From positions 102,447,248 through 102,511,247 of the forward strand of contig OX465281.1 in assembly GCA_949987705.1 (NCBI GenBank): a DNA stretch of 64,000 nt. The letters are read 5' to 3'. The stretch is from Thereva unica. Its lineage: Eukaryota; Arthropoda; Insecta; Diptera; Therevidae. A program made the position numbers and the translations under genes. Shown here piece by piece: positions 52,090 through 63,536 of this stretch; position 1 is the stretch's first letter, and every line of letters begins with the position of its first letter. The notes beneath the pieces were generated by a model. It saw only the letters and a program-made list of their open reading frames with translations. It ran no database searches and was not told the DNA's origin.

Positions 52090-52349
52090 TGTAGTGTACC
52101 CGACCCTAGTTACATATCATAAACAAATTAAAAGCAGCCTTAAGTACTAACCTTAGTCCTAGTGTACTAACTGATATCAATGTACTAAACGGAAATGATT
52201 GAACGGTCAGTGATAAGAATAATCCAGTGATAGACTGAACCGTGTATTAAATAAGGAAGAAATAATGAATTGTATAATATTAGATCGCAAGCGAGAATAA
52301 AGCTGTAAAAAATCGAAACGGTTTCTTTTCTGTACTTCGGTACATCACA
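52090..52349 (+). repeat. 5' LTR of the second gypsy element
   Basis: 260 bp, TGTAGTGTACC...GGTACATCACA. It contains AATAAA (GAGAATAAAGCTG), a candidate poly(A) signal. No second LTR copy in the window. Confidence 0.88.
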
Positions 52350-52350
52350 G

Positions 52351-52366
52351 TGGCGACGAGGAAAAC
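52351..52366 (+). promoter_or_regulatory. Primer-binding site of the second gypsy element
   Basis: TGGCGACGAGGAAAAC one base after the LTR. CAGTGGCGACGAGG is a familiar junction in one group of animal Ty3/gypsy elements. Confidence 0.8.
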
Positions 52367-52424
52367 AAAAAAATTCTCCAGATGAAATAAGATTATTCTA
52401 ACCTTAACCCAAAGTAGAGACAAC

Positions 52425-53270
52425 ATGTCATTAATTGGAAACGTGCCCAGTTTCGATCATAATGAAAAAGATTGGTCGATATATAAAATCCAAATTGGGC
52501 AATTCTTCATAGCAAATGGAATTACTGATGCTGACAGGAGAAGAGCGATTTTAATAAATTCCTTAAGCGAAAATTCCTTCAAATTGATAAAAGGGTTATG
52601 TCATCCTGAAGATCCGGTAAAAATTACTTATGAAGATATAGTAAAAAATGTGGATAAACATTTCATGGAGACGAAATCAGAATTTGCAGAAAGATTTAAG
52701 TTTTATGAAGCGAAGAAAGAAGGAGGAGAAAGTCTGTCAAATTGGGCTGCACGTGTAAGAGCACTAGCCGCAAACTGCAATTTTGGGAATCACTTAGAAA
52801 TGGTCTTAAGAGACAAATTTATAATGGGTTTGGACGTAGGACCGGAGAAAGATAAACTCTTTTTAGAAAAGGAAGAAACCTTAACAATTTCGAAAGCCTT
52901 AGAAGTAGCTTCAGCGGTGGAATGCGTGAAACAGCAATATAAATTACCAGCAGCTATAAAGGAAGAACAGGAGGTTTTCAGGGCAAGTACTTCTAAAGGA
53001 ACATTTAGGAAGTCAACAGCAGCGACAAAATGCGGGGTATGTGGTTACAATAACCACGAAGACAACAAATGCAAATTTAAAAATTATCGCTGTACTATAT
53101 GTAAACAACGAGGGCATTTAAAAAAAATGTGCAAAGCCAAGCGTCAACAGATAAGTTTAATAAATTTAACTCTAAGAACAATAAAAATACTAACATTTAC
53201 TATACCACTAATGATAACGAATTACCAATTTTCAATTTTAGATCAAATACTACAAGTAAACCATTTGTAA
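52425..53270 (+). CDS. gag: Gag of the second gypsy element
   Basis: 281 residues, open. The core has DWSIYKIQIGQFFIANGITD, ILINSLSENSFKLIKGL and ESLSNWAARVRALAANCNFG, the pattern of retropepsin-linked Gag in insect gypsy elements. Two zinc motifs follow: CGVCGYNNHEDNKC and CTICKQRGHLKKMC (CX2CX4HX4C). The last 40 or so residues overlap the start of pol (53129), which lies in the -1 frame. First ATG after the primer-binding site chosen. Confidence 0.9.
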   Translation: MSLIGNVPSFDHNEKDWSIYKIQIGQFFIANGITDADRRRAILINSLSENSFKLIKGLCHPEDPVKITYEDIVKNVDKHFMETKSEFAERFKFYEAKKEGGESLSNWAARVRALAANCNFGNHLEMVLRDKFIMGLDVGPEKDKLFLEKEETLTISKALEVASAVECVKQQYKLPAAIKEEQEVFRASTSKGTFRKSTAATKCGVCGYNNHEDNKCKFKNYRCTICKQRGHLKKMCKAKRQQISLINLTLRTIKILTFTIPLMITNYQFSILDQILQVNHL

Positions 53271-55969
53271 CCGAAGTAAGGGTGAACGGAAAGATGATAA
53301 ACATGGAAATTGATAGTGGAGCGGCTATTTCGGCAATATCTTTAGAAACGTACAAAAAGGAATTTGCAAACATACAGTTACGTCCTACATCAACAATAAT
53401 ATATGGCTATAATGGAAATAAAATAATTCCTGTAGGAGTACTAGTAGCAGAAATGACGTTTAAAGGTAGGACAAAAAGTCTTGAAATTTTTGTTGTTAAC
53501 GACGGGGGCCCACCAATATTAGGAAGGAGTTGGATGTATAAATTTGACATAACTTTTCAAGGTTTGAATACGTTAAATTGTAAAGATAAGGAATTAAATG
53601 AAATAGAAATTGAATTTAGCGCAGTATTTGATGGAAAATTAGGTAGGTTTCGATATAGTAAAGTCAGGTTAAATTTGAAAGACGAAGCCAAACCAAAATT
53701 TTGCAAGGCGAGGAAACTTCCTGTAGCTATAAAAGACAAAGTAGAACAAGCAATAGAAAAATTAGTGAAGCTAGGAGTATTAGAGTCAATAAGTTATAAT
53801 GAATGGGCCACCCCAATAGTGCCAATATTAAAGAAAAATGGTGAAGTTCGTATATGTGGAGACTACAAAACAACACTAAACCCACAACTGAATGTGGATC
53901 AATATTATTTACCTTCGGTGGAAGAGTTATTTTCAAAGCTGCACGGTGGTACTGAATTCACTAAGTTAGATTTGTCTACAGCATATCAGCAGTTAGAGTT
54001 AGAAGAAAATTGTAGAGATTTGACCACAATAAACACCACCAAAGGTTTATATAGATATTCGAGATTAGTATACGGCATATCGTCTGCCCCAGCGATTTTT
54101 CAAAGGGTAATAGAAAATTTGTTGGCAGGAATCGAAGGTGTCATCGTTTTTATGGATGACATATTAGTAACGGCTCGAACGAGAAAAGAACACATTACGA
54201 GGTTAAAAATTGTTCTAAACAGATTAGAAAAGGCAGGGCTTAAACTATGTAAAGATAAATGTACATTTTTTTCAGAAAGTGTCGAATATTTGGGTCATAA
54301 AATAGACAGCAAAGGCTTGCATGCATGTCAAGAAAAAATAGAAGCTATTCAGATAGCACCACCACCAGTAGATATTTCAGAGTTGCAATCATTTTTAGGG
54401 ATGATAAATTATTATAGGAAGTTTATACCAAATCTTGCAACAGTGGCAGCACCCCTTTATGAACAGTTAAAACGGAAGCAACTAGTATGGGGAAAAGAGG
54501 AAGAGTTTGCATTCCAACAAGTAAAACGATTATTAGCTTCTAATCAGGTATTAGCACATTATGATCCAAAGCTGCCGATTAAGTTAGTAGTTGATGCATC
54601 TTCAGTGGGATTGGGTGCAGTATTACTGCATAAATATGAATCAGGAATAGAACGCCCTATAGCATACGCATCAAGGAAATTAACCGATACTGAAAGAAAG
54701 TACGCTCAAATAGAGCGGGAAGCACTCGCTATAGTATTCGGAATTAAAAAGTTCCACATGTACATTTTTGGTAGGAAATTTACTCTAGTCACAGATGCGA
54801 AACCTCTAACTTCAATTCTGGGACCAAAAAAAGGGATTCCAGCTCTTAGTGCAAATAGATTGCAACGATACTGTTTAATTTTAACAGGATATCAATATGA
54901 TATTGAGTATATTAATACAAAAGCCAATGTGGCAGATTATTTTTCTCGATACCCAGTAGAATCAAATAATGTAGACTCTGTAGAAGAGATGGACAACATT
55001 TTTTGCAACTATATAGAAAATACAAATATGATGGCAGTCACTTTCGAAGAGGTCAAAGAGGGTACAAAAAGTGATGCAATTTTACAAAGAGTAAAACCCT
55101 GGATAGAGGAAGGTTGGCCAAGGAGGGTGACAGAAAAGGACTTGCTACCCTTTTTTATAAAAAGATACGAACTAAATATCGAAAATGATTGTCTGTTCTG
55201 GGGATATAGATTAGTGATACCAAGTACCCTAAAGGAAAAAGTATTAAAGGAAGTTCACAAGACACATATGGGGGTTGCAAAGATGAAGGAAAAATGTAGA
55301 AATTATTGTTGGTGGCCTGATATAAACAAAGACTTAGAGGACATAGCTAGAATTTGTCCAAACTGTGCACCATTTAGGAATAATCCACCTATAGATGAAT
55401 TAATACCTTGGGAGTGGCCAATGAAGGTATGGCAAAGAGTTCATATTGATTTCATGGGGCCAGTTTTTAATAGAAACTTCTTGGTAGTAGTAGATGCACA
55501 TAGTAAATGGGTGGAGTGCATTGATATGGGCAAGTGTATAACCAGCTTTCGTACCATTGAAGTGTTATGTCAGATTTTTGCGCGATTTGGTTTACCGGAA
55601 GTAATAGTTTCCGATAATGGGAAATCTTTTGTGTCGCGTGAATTTCAAGACTTTGTAAATAGAAACGGCATTAATCATATAACCACGTCAGTGGGACATC
55701 CGTCGACTAACGGTCAGGCGGAAAACGCGGTGAAAACGGTGAAACTCGCATTAAAGAGAGCCCTACACGATCAAGTTTCAGAGGTTTTATTAAATAGAAA
55801 ATTAGCAGCATTTTTGCTTGATTATCGAAATTCCGTTCACTCTACTACCGGATTATCACCTGCGCAAATAATTTTTAATAGAAATTTAAGAAATAGAATG
55901 GATTTATTGAATCCTTGGAGTAAAAATAAAAATGTAGCAAAGCGGCATGTGTGGATTTCTTCCATATAA
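53129..55969 (+). pseudogene. pol: Pol of the second gypsy element, 3'-truncated
   Basis: Protease: MEIDSGAAISAIS (DSG) near residue 57. RT: ICGDYKTTLNPQL, TKLDLSTAYQQLEL and catalytic VFMDDILVTA near residue 340. RNase H: LVVDASSVGLGAVLL and DAKPLTSIL. Integrase: HKTHMGVAKMKEKC...CPNC zinc segment near residues 707-745, then HIDFMGP, VIVSDNGKSF and STNGQAENAVKTVK (D-D-E). The authentic sequence ends at about residue 933 (55929); the last 13 residues are read from duplicated Helentron intron. The integrase C-terminus is lost. No internal stop, so truncation is recent. Confidence 0.9.
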
Positions 55970-56131
55970 AAAAAGTGCAATATGCATGTGGAGCTTTGGT
56001 ATGCCGGCTTTATATTTCTATTTCTGTTTTACTAATAAAATATAAAAATTACAATATATTTTCTTTTTTAAGGAAAATCCTTGATGCTGAACGCTCTAAA
56101 AGATATAGAGATAAACTAAAATCAAAAAAGC
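55930..56131 (+). repeat. Duplicated Helentron segment, right copy
   Basis: Second copy of 51889-52089 (one extra A). It continues without a break into CAAAGTGCTGAAC and the rest of exon 2, so this copy preserves the empty gypsy target site. Confidence 0.93.
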
Positions 56132-57993
56132 AAAGTGCTGAACTTGACTCTTTATTATCGTCGAAAGAACATTCATTAACGACCGTATTAATCGAAAATA
56201 ATGAAGCTCAGCAAGTAATAGGCAGGGCCGGCGCTACCATTAAGGCGAACTAGGCGGTCGCCTAGGGCGCTGATTTTTGGGGGGCGCCAGATTTCCGGCT
56301 TTCAGTTTTTAACAAAATTTATGAAGAGCAAAAAAAGAGAAACAGAGAAAAGTGGAAATTTTTTTTATTTACTGATTCTTTTAACCATTTTGAAAGCGTA
56401 ATAAAATAGAATTTATGAGGTCCAAAAATAATTAAACTGGGTCAACTTTTTTCTTTACTGGTCACTTCGTAAATGGATACAATAATTTACGAGTAATTTT
56501 TTTGGACAATTCTTAAAAAATTGTGTTGACTGTTGAGCGCGCGCTCGTCAAAGCCGCACTCTCAAGTACTATCAGATGTCTCAATTCTAAGGATAATGAA
56601 ACGATGAATACATTCGGATACTATCATGTTGCTTAAGGAAATTTGTTTGAGTGTCAAAGCTAAACGAAATTTATTTTAGTGTCAAAGGTGTAATGTATTT
56701 AATGTGGTCCATAGCAAAGGGCGCTAATAATTCTCCTCGCCTAGGGCGCCAAAAACGGTCGCGCCGGCCCTGGTAATAGGTGCAAGTTTTCAATCATTTC
56801 GAGCTCCATACGAGGAACATGATGAATGTTCAATGCCAAACGCCTTGTTGCGTCATGAAACAAATATTATTGGCGACGGTAACTGCCTATTTTCATCTCT
56901 CATAAGAATTTTAAATCTTGAAATATCTGCATCAGTTCTCCGACAGCAACTTCATGATTCACCCTTCTTGAATGCATGTCAAAATCCAACTAGTGCAAGA
57001 GAAATACTTAGTAGTGCGTTTGAATATGGAGATTTAGATTGTTTATTCATATTCTCAAGAACATACAATCAAAACATATGCGTTCACTTTCATTATTTTA
57101 ATAATAATAATACAAAAAGAGAAGTTGTTCGGTTCTGTTATTTTAAAGTAAATTATTCTATAAGTTTTTTGCATTTTCATCTCCGTGATACACATTTTAC
57201 ACCGTACATTATAGTTCTCGACAACAGCGTTAACTTTCAACAAAATGAAGGTTGTCTTCCAATTCATTTTGAAAATGATGTGGAAATTGAAAGACCAAAT
57301 GTTACGAATTTAACTTACACGGATTATTATAAACATAGTCATGCTCATCTAGAATTCTCTCATCAATTTCAAAATAATACATTTGGTCATACTTGTGCAG
57401 TTTGCGACAGGCTATGGTGGAAAACCGACTTAAAAAAAGTTTCTAATGTAGACAAACACCTGCTACAAACAATAATACCGAATTATGAATCCAGTTCGAG
57501 CATTCACGTTTGTTCTACGTGTAAAGTATCTTTAGTTAAAAATAAAATTCCAATATTGTCGACTTATAATGGTTTCAAATATCCAACGATTCCATCTTAC
57601 TTACCAACGTTAAATCTCATCGAGCAACGTTTCATTTCACCAAGAATTCCTTTTATGCAAATAAGGAGACTAAGGCATGTTCATGGTCAGTATGGTCAAA
57701 TTATCAATGTTCCAGTGGAAGTTAATACCATGGTTAAAAAATTGCCTAGAAATATTGAAGATAACCATTGCTTTTATGTGCACTTAAAAAAAAAATTAAT
57801 ACATAAAACTAGTTATGTTCATGGCCTCATTAACAAGAACAATATTAAAGAATGGTTGAAATACTTAGTACTGACGCCACTTTATATTCACCACAAAATA
57901 GAAATTGATGATGCTTTTTTAAATCGTCATCAAGTAGCTCCGCAGTTGATAATTGATGATGTTATGAACATGTGCCTATTGAAGATAACCTAA
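56073..57993 (+). pseudogene. Helentron OTU-protease region (exon 2 start)
   Basis: After the acceptor, exon 2 reads KILDAERSKRYRDKLKSKKQ, then is split by a hAT MITE at 56223-56772; across it the frame continues to GDGNCLFSSL. Counting from Met at 56833, Asp15 and Cys18 in GDGNCLF and His121 in HFTPYIIVL form the OTU cysteine-protease core. Next come zinc-like CAVCDRLWW and CSTCKVSLVKNKIP, the usual Helitron N-terminal domain. The frame shifts at about 57975, so ORF 1 ends MNMCLLKIT while the family continuation (EDNLTAQQQT) is in the next frame. The OTU domain is a known Helentron component; its role in transposition is not settled. Confidence 0.88.
56223..56772. mobile_element. hAT MITE
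   Basis: The ends CAGGGCCGGCGC and GCGCCGGCCCTG are perfect 12-bp inverted repeats, flanked by exact 8-bp duplications GTAATAGG (56215-56222 and 56773-56780). Subterminal GGTCGCCTAGGGCGC and GCCTAGGGCGCC extend the ends. Non-coding. It interrupts the Helentron exon. Confidence 0.95.
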
Positions 57994-59739
57994 CTGCTCA
58001 ACAACAAACTCTTTTGTGGAATGAAGATAAGATTTTGCATATAGCACCTGGAGAACAGAGCTCTCCTCTCAGTATTTTATTCGATGAATATGCCGAAGAA
58101 CTTTCATTTCCAACAATATATGGTGGTCAGTTTAGAAATTATAGAGAAGAAATTGTTGTTACTCCATTTATGCAAGGTACCAGTGAATTGCGACGTACTG
58201 ATCGACGCGAACCACAACATCTTTTATATTTGGCTGCAAAAATTATGAGAGTAAGGGTTAGTCAAAGCGTTACGATTGCTTTCAAACATTTTGGTTACAA
58301 CACTACAATAACTAAAGAGCAGATACAGTCTGAAAATTATATTAATCAATGCTTAGAAACTAATCTTGCTTTTCTTCGGTGTATCCCAAATTCCGCCTGG
58401 TATTGGGCTGATCGTAAAAAAGATCTTTTTGCAATGATTCGGCAGCTAGGAGCACCAACTGCTTTTATGACGCTCAGCGCAAATGAAACTGGCTGGATAA
58501 ATTTAATAAAATTATTGTATAAATTAAAAAATACTGAGATGGATGTATCTGATGAGTTTATATCAAACATGAATTATGTCCACAAAGCCAAACTGGTTAA
58601 TGAAGATTCAGTTACTTGTGCTAATTACTTTAATAAACTAGTTAATTGTTTGTTGAAAATTTTGCAATATAAGAAAAAAAGCCCGTTTGGAAAATATAGA
58701 GTGATTCATTACTTTAAGAGAATAGAATTTCAACATCGTGGGAGCCCCCATGCTCATATTCTTTTATGGCTGGATAATGCACCAAAAAATTTATTAAATA
58801 ACGAGAAAGACGCCATTCAAATGATCGACGAGCTAGTTTCCGTATCTGAGACAGAAGCATCTGGAAATATTAAACTGCAAACTCACAAGCACACTTTCAC
58901 CTGCTATAAAAAAATGGATCTCAATAAAAAGGATAACTGTCGATTTGGTGCGCCTTTCATGCCATCTCGGTACACAATAACATTGTTACCTATGAAAGAT
59001 ACTGATTCTGAACAAAATTTTAAAGAATATAAAAAACATTATAAATTAATTAGAACAAACTTGGAAAATTTTGAGTATTCAGATTTTCACCATTTTTATA
59101 CGCACAATTATATTACTTCAGATAAACATTATTATAATATTATTCGTGCTGGAATCAATCGGCCAAAATTATTATATCGCAGAAAACCTTCAGAAAAATG
59201 GCATAATTCCTTTAATCCATTTGTATTGCATCATTTGAAGTCAAATATGGATTTTCAAATCATTCAAGATGAGTATGCTTGTGCTGCTTACGTAGTTGAA
59301 TACGTTAACAAACACAATAGAGGAATTAGCAATTTACAACGCCAAATTATTCAGATAATGGACGAAAACCCAGAATTTGATATTGTTGATATTACAAAAA
59401 AATTAGTATTGATGTGCTTCATTCTGTAGAAATGTCAGCGCAAGAAGCGGCATGGTTTTTGTTACGTGAGCCTATGGCCAAATCATCAACAGCTACCGTT
59501 TATATACCAACCATATATCCCTAAGAACGCCAAAGAATAAGGAAAAGTTTAAAAGAATTAAATAAACTGACGAATGTACAGACATATGGAAAGAAAATTG
59601 GTTTGACAAATACGAAAAACGACCAGAAGAATTAAACAATGTTACGCTAGCACAGTTCGTTGCTAAATATTTTATCAATAAAAAAGGAGTATATACTGAA
59701 AGAGACACTCCAAAAATTATAAGATACCGTAATTACGAT
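57972..59739 (+). pseudogene. Helentron Rep (HUH-type nickase) region
   Basis: Open 57972-59429. It has a FPTIYGGQFRNY block, then the two-histidine metal site in EFQHRGSPHAHILLWLDNA and the tyrosine motif CAAYVVEYVNKHNRG (Tyr-x3-Tyr-x2-Lys), the catalytic core of Helitron rolling-circle nickases. At about 59400 the frame shifts: the continuation ([19 protein letters not shown]) is in another frame, has an in-frame TAA after IPTIYP near 59521, and another shift near 59575 before EELNNVTLAQFVAKYF leads into the helicase. In intact Helentrons this is one polyprotein with its neighbours. Confidence 0.9.
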
Positions 59740-61545
59740 ATGACTGATAACTTTAATGATTATAGACGAGAGATGGTTTTATTATATATTCCTTTTAGAA
59801 GTGAAGATAATGATATTCTAGCTGATAATAAATTCATAGAAATATATGAAAATAACAAAGATTTAATTATAGAACGAAGAAAAGAATTCGAATTAAACTT
59901 AGACATACAAAAAACGATTGAAATTTGCAGACAATTATGTAGAGATAATTATGAAAACGAAGATGAAGAATTACAAACAAACGCCAATGTTATTTTTAAA
60001 AATGATCCTTATGAGATGTTAGAGCGAGACCCACATTCCGTTATTAATGCTGATATACAAAGTGCCAGTCTCAGCAAACTTGGTGCTATTGCAAAAAAAA
60101 AAGAGAATTTGATGGACAGGCATCAATTCTACGAGTTGATGAGAATGGCTAACGAAAAACAAAAAGAATTATTGATGCATATTATTTATCATTTACAAAA
60201 TCCAGATCAAGGTCCTTTTCAAATTTTTTTCACTGGTCCAGCAGGAGCTGGTAAAACTTTCGTCATTAAGCTCATAATGGAAATTTATAATAGATTTACT
60301 GATACAGACGGCTATTGTAATGCTTATATAACTTGCGCTACCACAGGAAAAGCTGCTGTGGCAGTTAATGGTACAACAATTCATACTGCCCTTAGAATTT
60401 CAATTTCAAAACTATTACCTCTGTCATCTGAAATCTTACATTTGTATAAATCTCTTTTTAGATATGTAAAAGTAATAATCATCGATGAAATAAGTGTGAT
60501 CAGTGCAGAGCTTTTAATGAAAATTGACTGGCGTTTAAAACAAATAACTAATAATCATAAGGATGAATTTGGTGGTATAGATATTATTTTTATTGGAGAT
60601 TTACGGCAGTTGCCACCGGTACGAACAACACCAATATATAGGCCTATTAGAACACACATGGTGGGACCTCATCTTTGGCGGAAACTTAAATTTTATCAAC
60701 TCAACAAAGTCATGAGACAGGATAATGTTGCATTTTCTAATGTACTAACTAAAATAGGCAATGGTGAACCATTAGAACAACAAGAAATTGAGTTGATAGA
60801 ATCAAGATTTTTCACAAAATCCGATACTCAAAAATTGTGTCCTAATGGGATTCGCCTATTTTTCAGAAATGAACATGTAAACGCCTACAATAATCACCTT
60901 CTACAACAATTTGAAGACAAAGTTATCTCTACAGCTACTGATTCAATTACAAAATCTAAAAACTGTGAACAAGATGCTAATTTTAGAGTAAAGCTACATA
61001 AAAAGTCAATCATCGATACTGGTGGTTTACCATATCAAATTACTTTTGTTAAAGGCATGTTTTATCTAATAACAACAAATATTGATGTATCAGATGGCTT
61101 ATGTAATGGTTCAGCTGGAAAATTAGTGCATTTAGATGTTGATACAAACAACATTGTAGTTAGAGTTTGGTTGGAATTTTGCGATTCAAGAAATATTGGT
61201 CGTAAGAAAAGGAAAAAAGCTGCTCTATTGGCTGTACAAAATGGAGTTAGTAATCTTGCTGTACCTATTGAACTACGATCTGCGAACATTCCGTTGACAT
61301 CAGATAAGAAAATTATTGCTACTCGAAGGCATTTTCCTTTAATTGCGGCTTGCGCTATGACCATACATAAATCGCAGGGTGGAACTTTCAGTGAAATTGT
61401 TTACGAGTACAGCAAAGATCATTCCCAAGAACTTGTATACGTTGCGTTATCTCGTGCAACAAATATAGAAAATTTGTATATTGTAACACCTCAAGATGAT
61501 CCAACGATATTTAAGTTTTATTATAATCGAAAGCTAGATAGCTAG
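59740..61545 (+). pseudogene. Helentron PIF1-like helicase region
   Basis: Open for 601 codons. Walker A FTGPAGAGKTFVIKL, motif II VIIIDEISVISAEL, motif III FIGDLRQLPPVR, and motifs V/VI MTIHKSQGGTFSEIV and VYVALSRATN: a full superfamily-1B PIF1/RecD-type helicase. It unwinds DNA during rolling-circle transposition. It follows Rep directly and its frame continues from upstream (NYDMTDNFNDYRREM), so the Met at 59740 is internal to the ancestral polyprotein. Of the Helentron domains this one has no internal break; its link to the endonuclease is shifted at about 61545. Confidence 0.92.
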
Positions 61546-61558
61546 ATCAACAGAGAAA

Positions 61559-62356
61559 TTGCTGCAAGAATTTCAAAGATTATCTTTAAACACATTGCAG
61601 ACCAGAACGCAAATGGTTTTGGATATGATTTGTAACAAAATAGGTCTTTCAGTATTAACTTTTAATTGCCAAAGTTTAAAAAATCATATTTTAGATTTCA
61701 TTGATCCAGTTACTGAAAATTGTAATATTCTATTACTTACTGAAACATGGATGAGAAATGAAGAAGAAATTATCCTTCCTAACTTTAATTGCATTTCTCA
61801 TTATAAACGAGACAATATTCATGCAGGTGGTGTCGCAATATACCAAAACTATAAAGATAGTGTCAACATTTGCCAACCATATATGGAAACTATTTTGTCA
61901 AACATGAGTGCATTGAGTACTAGACATTCATCAGTTGGAGACTTTTGTTCAGTGATTTGTAAAATAAGAAACGATCATGAAATAGTTATTGCAGCTGTTT
62001 ATATATCACCAAATCAAAAGATTGAGGATATTACATTATTTATTCATCGATCCCTGTTAGAATATACTGAGAGAGAATCTAAATTACTATGTCATAAACT
62101 TCCACTAATATTAGATGGAGACTTTAATATTAACTTCAATGAAAAAGACAAATTTAAAATCTTCACATCCTTTTTATCTGACACATTTAATTTGAGTATG
62201 AATAATGATCCAGCACAGTACACAACGAAATACTGTACTACAGTTGATCCCGTTTTTTCAAGATTCTTGGACAAAATTGATTCTGAAGTATATGCATCTT
62301 ATTATAGTTATCATAAGCCAATAATTTCTATGTTACAATTTGGTGATAAAATTTGA
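61559..62356 (+). pseudogene. Helentron C-terminal EEP endonuclease
   Basis: 265 codons. Blocks LTFNCQSLKNH, LLLTETWM, AGGVAIYQNY, VIAAVYISPNQ, LILDGDFNINF, TTVDPVFSRFL and SYHKPII are those of the endonuclease/exonuclease/phosphatase fold (the LINE-type endonuclease family). Glu in LTETW, GDFN and the terminal SxH-like histidine are present. TTVDPVF differs from the TTIDAVF of the minus Helentron at 41764. It lies in a different frame from the helicase, which stops 14 bases upstream, so a small indel separates a formerly fused protein. Confidence 0.9.
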
Positions 62357-62535
62357 AAAATTTTTTTTTTTTGAAAGTTTTGGAATGTTAATATTATATT
62401 ATAATAAATATTTTCCTAAAATATTAAATTAAATTTTTGATTTACATTATTTGCTTGAAAAATGGTATAAAGTAAAAATAAATAAAATATACAGAATTTA
62501 TTTGGAGTTACATTCGCAGTTGTAGAAAAATCGTA

Positions 62536-62550
62536 AGGAACTTCGTTCCT
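62536..62550 (+). other. 3' terminal hairpin of plus Helentron
   Basis: AGGAACTTCGTTCCT: 6-bp stem, TTC loop, 180 bp after the endonuclease stop. GGGGGTCCCATGACCGCACC and a T run follow; the minus Helentron has the equivalent GGGTGTCCC at its end. Confidence 0.72.
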
Positions 62551-62575
62551 GACGGGGGTCCCATGACCGCACCTG

Positions 62576-63536
62576 ATTTTTTTTTGTTTTGCTAACTCAA
62601 TGTTAAAGAAAACAAATAACATAAACCAACATGAAACGAACTGTCACATAAAAATACTACAAACAATCAAGAAAAAATCACTACTGTGTTAGCCTTCGAA
62701 ACTAATAACAAAAATTAGAGGGTAATTCCTGTAGAAACACGAAGTCAATTATCTCCAATTCTAAACTTGTTTTTGTTTTGATAAACTCAAAAACTCAAAG
62801 GCTACATAAACAATATGCACTATGACACAAAAAAATATTAATTGTCACTCCAAATTATCAGTAAAATTGCATATTAAATGAATACTATATGTAAATCAGT
62901 CTAACAAATTGAACTAAAATTATGGTTTAATATTGTCACCTCAGGAAAAATTAAGGAATTTACCTAACAGGTATTAAGTCTCATCCATTCTGCCGTGCAA
63001 AGGACAAACAAGCTAAATGATTTTAAACACTTTTTTCGATTTTTGTAGTTTTACATAAAAAATTTATTTTTCTTTCCTTGGAACCGTGTTTGAATTTCCT
63101 CCGATTTTTACTTTCAATGATATAAAAATGGACAAATCAGCTAAATGACGGCTTAGAGGAAAATGATTAGAGAAAAACAATGGTCAAACCAGCTGAAAGA
63201 TATTGAATGTTTTATTTATTGTGAAACTGCCCAATACAAGAGGCGAAAACAAGCCCATTTACTCTTAGTCGGTATTTCCATTGTCTCATGCGACAAATTC
63301 GAATAGAATACAAAAGCTCATTCTCTTTTGAGTTCTTTGGCCGTTGAGAATCACAATCTTCTCTTCCCTGTCCAACAACGCTAAGTATGTTTGAGTCATT
63401 TGCTCATTGCAAAAGAAGAGAAGGATAAGAAATTCAACAAAACGAAAAAGAACTATCTGTGTTTCGTTCGACAGCATTTTATTTCCACAGATTTTTTCAC
63501 AAAGTTTAAGTTTAAGCAGTTCAAACGCTTCATTTA
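62576..63536. other. AT-rich DNA right of the Helentron
   Basis: No protein domain, RNA or clear repeat recognised. Short frames are of chance length. It separates the Helentron 3' end from the partial frame at the edge. Confidence 0.5.

Larger units (their letters stand above)
52090..55929 (+). mobile_element. Ty3/gypsy retrotransposon, 3'-truncated
   Basis: It has a 5' LTR (52090-52349), primer-binding site, gag and most of pol, but the integrase C-terminus and 3' LTR are missing. The right side joins directly to a second copy of the Helentron segment that precedes its left LTR. It inserted in Helentron exon 2 after AAAAAAGC; the second copy shows the uninterrupted site AAAAAAGCAAAGTG. It is a different gypsy lineage from the errantivirus: CCHC-bearing Gag, TG...CA LTR and no env seen. 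Confidence 0.92.
43746..62575 (+). mobile_element. Near full-length Helentron (Helitron2), interrupted
   Basis: It starts at a T run and GGAACGAAGTTCC hairpin (43755-43767) and ends after an AGGAACTTCGTTCCT hairpin (62536-62550) and GGGGGTCCC. It encodes, in order, a basic N-terminus, an OTU protease domain, Rep nickase, PIF1-like helicase and EEP endonuclease, the known gene content of Helentrons. Removing the endogenous retrovirus (44055-51800), the gypsy element and duplicated flank (52090-56131) and the hAT MITE (56223-56772) leaves about 6.5 kb, a reasonable full size. The coding region has a few frameshifts and stops, so this copy is probably inactive but young. Confidence 0.88.
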
